A stretch of DNA of 64,000 bases from Dehalococcoidia bacterium (GTDB taxonomy: Bacteria > Chloroflexota > Dehalococcoidia > DSTF01 > JACRBR01). This document shows positions 58,604 to 64,000 of this stretch, piece after piece (within the stretch, counting starts at the first letter, position 1; every line of letters begins with the position of its first letter). The stretch spans positions 58,986 through 122,985 of the forward strand of contig JAJTXQ010000034.1 in NCBI GenBank assembly GCA_021462855.1, in the 5' to 3' direction. The position numbers and the translations under genes are program-made. The notes under the pieces were generated by a model. It worked only from the letters and a program-made list of their open reading frames with translations, was not told the origin of the DNA and did not search any database.

Positions 58604-59598
58604 GTGTAATACCCCTCCGTGTGCGTCTCCTCGGCGCGCATGGCGTGCATCTTCTCCACGCCGACGCGCTTCTCGAGCATCTCGTTGTGCGAGGCGACGC
58701 TGTGCACCCACTTCTCGAGGTAGTCGTCCATCTTCCCCTGCATCTGCGCGACGCCGAATTCCATCAGGTGCTGCAGGTCGGCGCGATACAGCCCCGGCAC
58801 GGTGCCCGGGTAGCACCCGAAGGGCGCGTGCACGACGGCATCGACGAGATAGTAGGGGATCGTCGTCGCGCCCGGATGTTTGCGGATCTCCTCCGTATCG
58901 ATGATCTCCTCGGTGGAGAGCACGACGCGCTTCGAAGCCATCGCCGTCTCGACGGGCGCGAGCCCGGGCCCGAACACGCGCGCGTTACCGTAGATGTCGC
59001 ACTGGTTCACGTGGATGAGCGCGACATCCGGGTTCACCGCCGGCACCAGGCACACCGCCTGGCCGGTGTACGGGTCCTCGATCAGCTTCGCACCCGACGT
59101 GTTGAACACGTCGGTGCCGCCAACGTAGCGCAGCGGCAGGAACGGCACGCCGAGCGCGCCGGCGAGGTGCCGGTACGCAAGCGCGCCGTTCGTCCACTCG
59201 TACATCTTCAGCCGGCCGGCGCGCATCGCCTCGGTGATGACGCTGCCGACCTCCATCCAGCCGACGTCGATCTTGCTGACGCAGCCGCCGGCGGTGAGCA
59301 GCGTCGCGTCGTGGGCGCTGAACTTTGCGGCGAGCCACAGGTCGCGCTTCTTCTGGCGGATCACCTCGCGCATCAGCGATGACGGGCCGCGTCGCCAGAC
59401 GTTGGTGTCGTAGCTCACGTAGTCGCCGTCGCTCACGAAGCGCGCGATCGCGTCGTGTTCGCTCATCCGCTTGTCGATGAGCCGGCGGTCCTTGTGATCG
59501 CGCACGAAGCGGCGCATCGCGTCGGGGTCGGGCGGCAGGAACGCGCCCGTACCCTCGGCCAGGATCCGCACGGACTTGCCGTTCGCCGTCACCATCAC
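58600..59598 (-). CDS. Class I CoA-transferase, subunit A (glutaconate/IpdA-like)
   Basis: A 332-aa subunit with SDGDYVSYDTNVWRRGPSSLMREVIRQ, SKIDVGWMEVGSVITEAMRAGRLKMYEWTNGALAYR (in part), PLRYVGGTDVF and DVALIHVNQCDIYGNARVFGP. It shows the N-terminal RLIDKRMSEHDAIARFV helix of the family. Coupled to subunit B; the nitroreductase ends 1 nt upstream. The arrangement suggests a catabolic operon reading 60654 to 57740. Confidence 0.85.
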   Translation of the reverse strand: MMVTANGKSVRILAEGTGAFLPPDPDAMRRFVRDHKDRRLIDKRMSEHDAIARFVSDGDYVSYDTNVWRRGPSSLMREVIRQKKRDLWLAAKFSAHDATLLTAGGCVSKIDVGWMEVGSVITEAMRAGRLKMYEWTNGALAYRHLAGALGVPFLPLRYVGGTDVFNTSGAKLIEDPYTGQAVCLVPAVNPDVALIHVNQCDIYGNARVFGPGLAPVETAMASKRVVLSTEEIIDTEEIRKHPGATTIPYYLVDAVVHAPFGCYPGTVPGLYRADLQHLMEFGVAQMQGKMDDYLEKWVHSVASHNEMLEKRVGVEKMHAMRAEETHTEGYYT

Positions 59599-59599
59599 G

Positions 59600-60439
59600 T
59601 CATCCCTGCTGGCCGTTGCCGGCGGGCGGCACGGGGATCGGGAACGAGGTGATGCGCTCCTCGAGCCCGAGTCCGCGCATGAGGTACTTCAGCTCTTCCC
59701 CGCGCCAGGACAGCGGCGCGTCCTCCCAGATCATCTTCTCCGCCTTCAATTCCTGGTTGACGGCCGGATCGGGCGTGAACGGCTTGCCGTACTCCATGTC
59801 GAAGAACATCGACTCCATCGGCGGCTTCACCGTCTGGCCGCCGGCCTCCCACTGCTCCGCGGAGTAGCCGACGGCCTGCACGCAGACGGGCACCGCGGTG
59901 TCGGGCAGCTTGAGCAGCTTGCCGATCGTCTCGAGCCGCGGGCTGCTCATGCAGCACGTGCCGAGCCCCTCGTCGTAGGCCACGAGCGTCGCCTGCGCGA
60001 TCGCCTGGCCGACGTCCATGAATGCGAGCGGCGACACCGCCATCGCCTGCCAGCTGGCGGCGAACGCCGGCCGCAGGCCCTTGTTGATCTGCGCCTTCGT
60101 GACCTCGGCATCGGTGCCGATCCGCCGCGTATCGGCGAGGCGGTTGAGGTCATCGATCCATTTGTCGATGTGGTAGGCGGCGGTTTCGTTGTACCAGAAG
60201 ATGAACACCGGCGCGGTCTGCATCTGCTGGTAGCCGAGCGGCGGCGTGATCGCCCGGATCAGCTCCTCCGACGCTTGCTCTTTCCAGATGACGATGCCGC
60301 GAACATTCATCACGTTGCCGACGCACGATGCGCGGCGCGCCGCCTCGAGCATCTTCTGGATCTTCTCGCGCTCCACGGGCCGAAACGGCAGGAAGAACCG
60401 GATGGTCCGCCTGCGGCCGATGGACTCTTTGACGTGCAT
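59600..60439 (-). CDS. Nitroreductase-family flavoprotein
   Basis: A 279-aa FMN enzyme. SIGRRRTIRFFLPFRPVEREKIQKMLEAARRASCVGN (in two stretches from residue 6) is the FMN phosphate/ribityl site of nitroreductases, and DVGQAIAQATLVAYDEGLGTCCM and KLPDTAVPVCVQAVGYSAE are the second conserved block. A central insertion of about 60 residues (WYNETAAYHIDKWIDDLNRL) is longer than in classical nitroreductases. It may reduce a CoA-linked or aromatic substrate. A strong GGAGAGGAG site precedes the ATG; it overlaps nothing but lies 2 nt after the small gene upstream. Confidence 0.85.
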   Translation of the reverse strand: MHVKESIGRRRTIRFFLPFRPVEREKIQKMLEAARRASCVGNVMNVRGIVIWKEQASEELIRAITPPLGYQQMQTAPVFIFWYNETAAYHIDKWIDDLNRLADTRRIGTDAEVTKAQINKGLRPAFAASWQAMAVSPLAFMDVGQAIAQATLVAYDEGLGTCCMSSPRLETIGKLLKLPDTAVPVCVQAVGYSAEQWEAGGQTVKPPMESMFFDMEYGKPFTPDPAVNQELKAEKMIWEDAPLSWRGEELKYLMRGLGLEERITSFPIPVPPAGNGQQG

Positions 60440-60441
60440 AG

Positions 60442-60654
60442 TTACTCCTCTCCTTCTTCGGACGCCCCGCCGGCGCGCTTCATCAGCGCCACGTACTCGG
60501 CGCGCGAGATCATTTCGCCGTACGGCCCGACGAACCACTCCTGCGCATCGCCCGGAGCATCCTCCTTCGTGGCGGGACGGCTTGCGGGCGCCGCCTTCTT
60601 CGTCGTGTTCGTGGCGCGCGGCGTCTTTCCGGCCGCGGCCTTGCGTGGCGTCAT
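60442..60654 (-). CDS. Small Ala/Lys/Pro-tailed protein, hypothetical
   Basis: A 70-aa protein. The N-terminal half is low-complexity, Ala/Lys/Pro/Thr-rich (MTPRKAAAGKTPRATNTTKK, then AAPASRPATKE). The C-terminal half is a compact motif, EWFVGPYGEMISRAEYVALMKRAGG. AAGGAG precedes the ATG at 60654. I do not recognise the family. The tail composition resembles that of the molybdoenzyme encoded divergently 280 nt away, so the two may be partners. The 280-nt gap between them holds no promoter I can defend. Confidence 0.6.
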   Translation of the reverse strand: MTPRKAAAGKTPRATNTTKKAAPASRPATKEDAPGDAQEWFVGPYGEMISRAEYVALMKRAGGASEEGEE

Positions 60655-60934
60655 GGCGTTGCTCCTTCGTGCTGCGCGTGGGGACGGCGCCGGGCGGCAT
60701 CGCCGGCGTGCCGGGGCGGCGTGAAGTTCGGCGCGAGCGGCATGCACACCTCGCTCCGGAGTCCGCCGTCGAAGGTACGCGCACGCCGCGCGATGGCGAA
60801 GTGCCGCAGCGCGCTCGCTTCGACGTGCCCTGTGTCATGCGGCGACGTGCCATTCGGCACTGGAACGCCCGGACCATTTGGAAGCAATCTGGCGGACGGC
60901 AGCTTCGCGCTCCCCCCGGCCGGATGGAGCCAGC

Positions 60935-63900
60935 ATGGTAGCCTCACCCCCCCGTGCCCTGCGCCACGCCCGGACCGAGGATTCGTACCGCCGCCAGATC
61001 GCGTGGGACGACGTGTTCTGGGGCACCCACTGCGTCGACTGCTATCCCGGCAACTGCCCCATGCGCGTCTTCGTGCGCGATGGCCGGATCGTACGCGAGG
61101 AGCAGGCCGGCACGTTCGATGTGATCGAGAAGGGCGTGCCCGACTTCAACCCCATGGGTTGCCAGAAGGGCGTCGCCTGGAGCCGCACGCTCGATGCGCC
61201 GGAGCGCGTGCAGTACCCGCTGCGGCGCGCCGGCGAGCGCGGCGAGGGCAAGTGGGAGCGTATCTCCTGGGACGAAGCGACGCGCGAGATCGCCGACGCC
61301 ATCCTCGACGCGATCGACGACCAGGGTCCCGAGTCGATCGTCACGCTCATGGGCGCCGAGGGCGGCACCTGGACGGGCTTCGGGCACAACCGGCTGATGA
61401 ATATGCTCGGCGGCCTCGTCACCGACGTGAACGCCGAGATCAACGACTTCTCGCCCGGCATCTACCTCACGTTCGGAAAGTTCAACCTCTGCAGCTCGCT
61501 CGATGACCTGTTCCACGGCGAAGTCTTCCTGCTGTTCCAGACGAACCCCGTCTACACCATCACCGCCGCCTACCACTACATCGCCGAGGCCCGCTACAAG
61601 GGCTCGGAGGTGTACCTGTTCGCGCCCGATGTCAGCCCCTCGCACATGCACGCCGACTACTACCTGCCGACGCGCGCCGGCACCGACGCCGCGTGGGCGC
61701 TCGGCGCCTCGCAGGTGGTGATCGAGGAGGGGCTGTACGACGCGGACTTCGTGCGGGAGCAGACCGACCTGCCGCTGCTCATCCGTCTCGACACGAAGCA
61801 ATATCTCCGGGAGACGGACTTCGAGGAGGACGGCAACGACGAGCAGTTCTACGTGTGGGACAGCGCCGCCGGCGAGGTGGCGCCCGCGCCACGCGCGTCG
61901 CTCGACCTCGAAGGCGTCACACCCGCGCTCGAGGGCTCGTACCGCGTGCGCACGCGCGACGGCAACGTGCGCGTCGCGCCGGCGTTCGTGCTGCTGCGCG
62001 AGCACCTCGACCGCGACTACACGCCCGAGAAGGCCGCGGAGATCTGCGGCATCCACCCCGACAACATCCGCGACCTCGCGCGGAAGGTGGCGAAGAAGCG
62101 CACGCAGGCGTTCGCCGGGGGCACGTCGCTGAAGTACTACCACGGCGACCTGACGCTGCGCGCCGTCAACCTGCTGCTCGGCCTCACTGCGAACTTCGGC
62201 AAGAAGGGCACCGGCGTCGGCTGCTGGTCCGTCGGCCTGTTCGACGGCCCGACGATCACCGGGGCCAAGGAGCGCACCGGCCGCCGCGCCGCGCGCAAGA
62301 TCATCGAGCAGCACCGCCAGGTCATGGAAGCAATGCAGCTCATGGACGAGACACGCTCCGATGAGATGGCGGGCATCGAGATGGCCGCGCTCGCGGCGAA
62401 GTCCGCGCAGGTGGGCATGGTCCCGCCGGCGTTCCTCTGGTACTACCACGCCGGCTACCGCGAGAACTGGAATAACGCCGCGTGGCACGACGAATCGCTC
62501 ACCCGCACGTTCGACGACTACCTGGGCGAGGCGATGGACAAGGGGTGGTGGACCGGCGTCGTGCGCCCGGGGCCCGAGACCGAGCCGCGCGTGCTGTTCC
62601 AGTCGGGCGGCAACACGCTGCGGCGGCAGCGCGGCGGCTCCAACATGCTGCTCACGCACCTCTGGCCGAAGCTCAAGAAGATCATCACCATGGACTACCG
62701 CATGAGCACCACCGCGTGCTGGTCCGACATCGTCCTGCCGGTCAAGTCGCAGTACGAGCGCCCGGCGTTCCACCTGCCGACGCCGCACATGCTCCTGCTC
62801 ATCTACAGCGAGGAGGCGGCGAAGGCGCCCGGCGAGTCCAAGACCGAGTACGAGATCGCGCAGCTCGTCGCCAGGAAGATCGGCGAGCGCGCGCGCCAGC
62901 GCGAGTGCATCGAATACATCGACCCGCGGGGGAATCCGCGCCGGCTCGACAACCTGTACGACCGGCTGACGCTCGGTGGCGCCATCGCCGACGAGCGCGA
63001 CGCGGTGAAGGAGATGGTGCTCGACGGCCGGATGACCGGCGGCCTGCCCGAGGACCTGACGGTCAAGGACCTCGAGGAGAAGGGCTACGTCAGGTTCAAG
63101 GACTGGGGCATGTCGGTCCTCGCGCTCAACCAGGCCGGCGACATCGAGGAGGATTCGACGTTCGCGACGCTGACGTGGCACACGCGCGACAAGGTCCCGT
63201 ACCCCACGCTCACGCGCCGCGCGCAGTACTACTTCGACCACCCGTGGTTCATGGAAGCCGGCGAGTCATGGCCCGTCGCCAAGCCCAACCCGAAGATGGG
63301 CGGCGACTACCCGTTCTTCATGACCTCCGGCCACAACCGCTGGTCGATCCACTCCATCCAGATCGCCAACAAGCTGATGCTCGAGACGCACCGCGGCCAG
63401 CCGCACATGGTGATGAACACCACCGATGCCACGGCGAAGGGCATCGAGGATGACGAAGAAGTGCGCGTGTTCAACGATATGGGCTCGTTCAACGTGCGCG
63501 TGAAGACGTCGCCCGGCGTAATGCCGGGACAGGTCGTCGTCTACAACGGCTGGGACCCGTACCAGTTCAACGGCTGGCGCGGCCCCATGGACCTCGAGCC
63601 CGGCATGGTCAAGCCGCTGCATCTCGCCGGCGGCTACGGCCACCTGCGCTACTGGCCGATCCAGTGGCAACCAACCCCCGTCGACCGCGCCGTCCGCGTG
63701 GATGTCGCCAAGAAGAATGGACACAAGGAGGATTCCCCGATGTACGCAGAGCAGATGGTCCTGCCTCCAGAGCTGATGGAGAAGGCGCGCCTGGCGGCGC
63801 TCGCGAAGAAGAAGGCGGCGGCGAAGGGCAAGGCCGCGCCGGCAAAGGCGGCGGCGAAGAAGGCTGCGCCGGCAAAGGCCAAGGCGGCGCCGAAGGCGAA

Positions 63901-64000
63901 GCCCGCCGCGAAGAAGGCCGCGCCAAAGGCGAAGCCCGCCGCGAAGAAGGCCGCGCCGAAGGCGAAGCCCGCCGCGAAGAAGGCCGCGCCGAAGGCGAAG
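60935..64000 (+). CDS. Type II DMSO-reductase-family molybdopterin oxidoreductase with Lys/Ala/Pro-rich C-terminal tail, 3' end beyond window
   Basis: At least 1022 aa, open at the window edge. The His/Cys FS0 site is His32-x3-Cys36-x4-Cys41-x34-Cys76 (THCVDCYPGNCP, NPMGC), as in the NarG/EbdA group. The likely Mo ligand is Asp171 (EINDFSPG), followed by LFAPDVSPSHMHADYYLPTR and QSGGNTLRRQRGGSNMLL. The bis-MGD C-terminal barrel (FFMTSGHNRWSIHS, VVVYNGWDPYQF) ends near 930. After that, residues 936-1022 are an Ala/Lys/Pro tail. There is no Tat signal, so it is probably cytoplasmic. Family members hydroxylate hydrocarbons or steroids or reduce oxyanions. The electron-transfer subunits must lie beyond the window. 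Confidence 0.85.
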   Translation, partial: MVASPPRALRHARTEDSYRRQIAWDDVFWGTHCVDCYPGNCPMRVFVRDGRIVREEQAGTFDVIEKGVPDFNPMGCQKGVAWSRTLDAPERVQYPLRRAGERGEGKWERISWDEATREIADAILDAIDDQGPESIVTLMGAEGGTWTGFGHNRLMNMLGGLVTDVNAEINDFSPGIYLTFGKFNLCSSLDDLFHGEVFLLFQTNPVYTITAAYHYIAEARYKGSEVYLFAPDVSPSHMHADYYLPTRAGTDAAWALGASQVVIEEGLYDADFVREQTDLPLLIRLDTKQYLRETDFEEDGNDEQFYVWDSAAGEVAPAPRASLDLEGVTPALEGSYRVRTRDGNVRVAPAFVLLREHLDRDYTPEKAAEICGIHPDNIRDLARKVAKKRTQAFAGGTSLKYYHGDLTLRAVNLLLGLTANFGKKGTGVGCWSVGLFDGPTITGAKERTGRRAARKIIEQHRQVMEAMQLMDETRSDEMAGIEMAALAAKSAQVGMVPPAFLWYYHAGYRENWNNAAWHDESLTRTFDDYLGEAMDKGWWTGVVRPGPETEPRVLFQSGGNTLRRQRGGSNMLLTHLWPKLKKIITMDYRMSTTACWSDIVLPVKSQYERPAFHLPTPHMLLLIYSEEAAKAPGESKTEYEIAQLVARKIGERARQRECIEYIDPRGNPRRLDNLYDRLTLGGAIADERDAVKEMVLDGRMTGGLPEDLTVKDLEEKGYVRFKDWGMSVLALNQAGDIEEDSTFATLTWHTRDKVPYPTLTRRAQYYFDHPWFMEAGESWPVAKPNPKMGGDYPFFMTSGHNRWSIHSIQIANKLMLETHRGQPHMVMNTTDATAKGIEDDEEVRVFNDMGSFNVRVKTSPGVMPGQVVVYNGWDPYQFNGWRGPMDLEPGMVKPLHLAGGYGHLRYWPIQWQPTPVDRAVRVDVAKKNGHKEDSPMYAEQMVLPPELMEKARLAALAKKKAAAKGKAAPAKAAAKKAAPAKAKAAPKAKPAAKKAAPKAKPAAKKAAPKAKPAAKKAAPKAK
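63725..63742 (+). promoter_or_regulatory. Internal in-frame Shine-Dalgarno and ATG at the tail boundary
   Basis: AAGGAGG (63725-63731) lies 8 nt before an ATG (63740) that is in frame with the molybdoenzyme (codon 936) and begins exactly at the start of the basic tail (MYAEQMVLPPELMEKAR). Independent translation of the tail is possible. Confidence 0.4.
63887..64000 (+). repeat. 33-bp tandem repeat encoding an AKP-rich 11-residue unit
   Basis: Three full units (63887-63919, 63920-63952, 63953-63985) and a partial fourth to the window end. Unit 2 differs by one base. Each encodes APKAKPAAKKA in register with the molybdoenzyme frame. A less regular AKP-rich stretch precedes them from about 63800. 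Confidence 0.9.

Noticed and set aside
60944..63241. 765-aa open frame on the minus strand
   Set aside because: It is antisense to the molybdoenzyme, whose motifs and Fe-S/Mo ligands are clear. The antisense product is Arg/Val/His-rich without domains, as expected from GC-rich codon bias.

Overview
The window is a 64-kb piece of a GC-rich bacterial chromosome, most likely a Chloroflexota member (Dehalococcoidia-like or a close lineage). This placement is an inference. It rests on a giant DUF2298 membrane protein fused to a PMT-type half, a DUF3090 (TIGR03847) protein, a BTAD/MalT-type regulator, an Aur1-like PAP2 protein and the tig-clpP-clpX and ffh-rpsP-khpA-rimM blocks. Genes are densely packed. 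Four-base ATGA/GTGA start-stop overlaps are very common, and several genes have a -10 box only 6-8 nt before the start codon, which suggests leaderless mRNAs. There is no rRNA, no CRISPR array and no recognisable insertion sequence.

Layout. 1-2.2 kb: end of an AlkA-type glycosylase, then a rearranged locus in which a complete zincin-like metallopeptidase gene sits between a 5' fragment and a 3' fragment of the same gene, together with a basic orphan ORF and a secreted beta-helix protein. 2.2-4.7 kb: operon of two single-hotdog MaoC-like proteins, a PaaI-type thioesterase and a two-domain rhodanese, preceded by an HxlR regulator. 4.8-12.6 kb: DUF3090, a WecA-like phosphosugar transferase, and an opposing operon rmlA-rmlB-rmlD-GT2-GT4-GT2 for surface glycan synthesis (no rmlC here). 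12.8-19.1 kb: an SDR, a GAF-GGDEF protein with a decayed HD-GYP-like tail, and two tandem class III CoA-transferases of which only one keeps the catalytic Asp. 19.1-22.7 kb: mdh, class I fumarase alpha, GNAT, fumarase beta, DinB. 23-27.5 kb: small HTH protein, a divergent MurE-like ligase with altered motifs, class III aminotransferase, PAP2 protein, and an isolated micro-gene (promoter, 21-codon ORF, terminator). 27.5-33.1 kb: GltD-like oxidoreductase and a copper-type locus (CopC-CopD-cytochrome c fusion, CopC, His-rich lipoprotein, His-rich secreted protein). 33.2-37.7 kb: cNMP-binding protein, VOC protein, three tRNAs (Leu-CAG, Arg-GCG, elongator Met), a putative glycosyltransferase, a decayed GGDEF protein, small hypotheticals. 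37.7-44.6 kb: large BTAD regulator, then clpX, clpP and tig. 44.6-49 kb: peptide-type ABC importer (binding protein and two permeases, no ATPases) with a GNAT-like gene. 49.4-56.9 kb: DUF2298 giant, ffh, rpsP, khpA, rimM, tRNA-Ala(CGC). 57-64 kb: glycerophosphodiesterase, then a divergent catabolic-looking cluster. On the minus strand it carries a small Ala/Lys-rich protein, a nitroreductase and class I CoA-transferase A and B. On the plus strand it carries a type II DMSO-reductase-family molybdoenzyme that runs off the window through a histone-H1-like Lys/Ala/Pro repeat tail.

The most interesting points are the molybdoenzyme tail with an internal in-frame Shine-Dalgarno/ATG, the autonomous micro-gene, the Asp/Glu CoA-transferase pair, the duplicated ends around the metallopeptidase gene, and the unusual MurE-like ligase.
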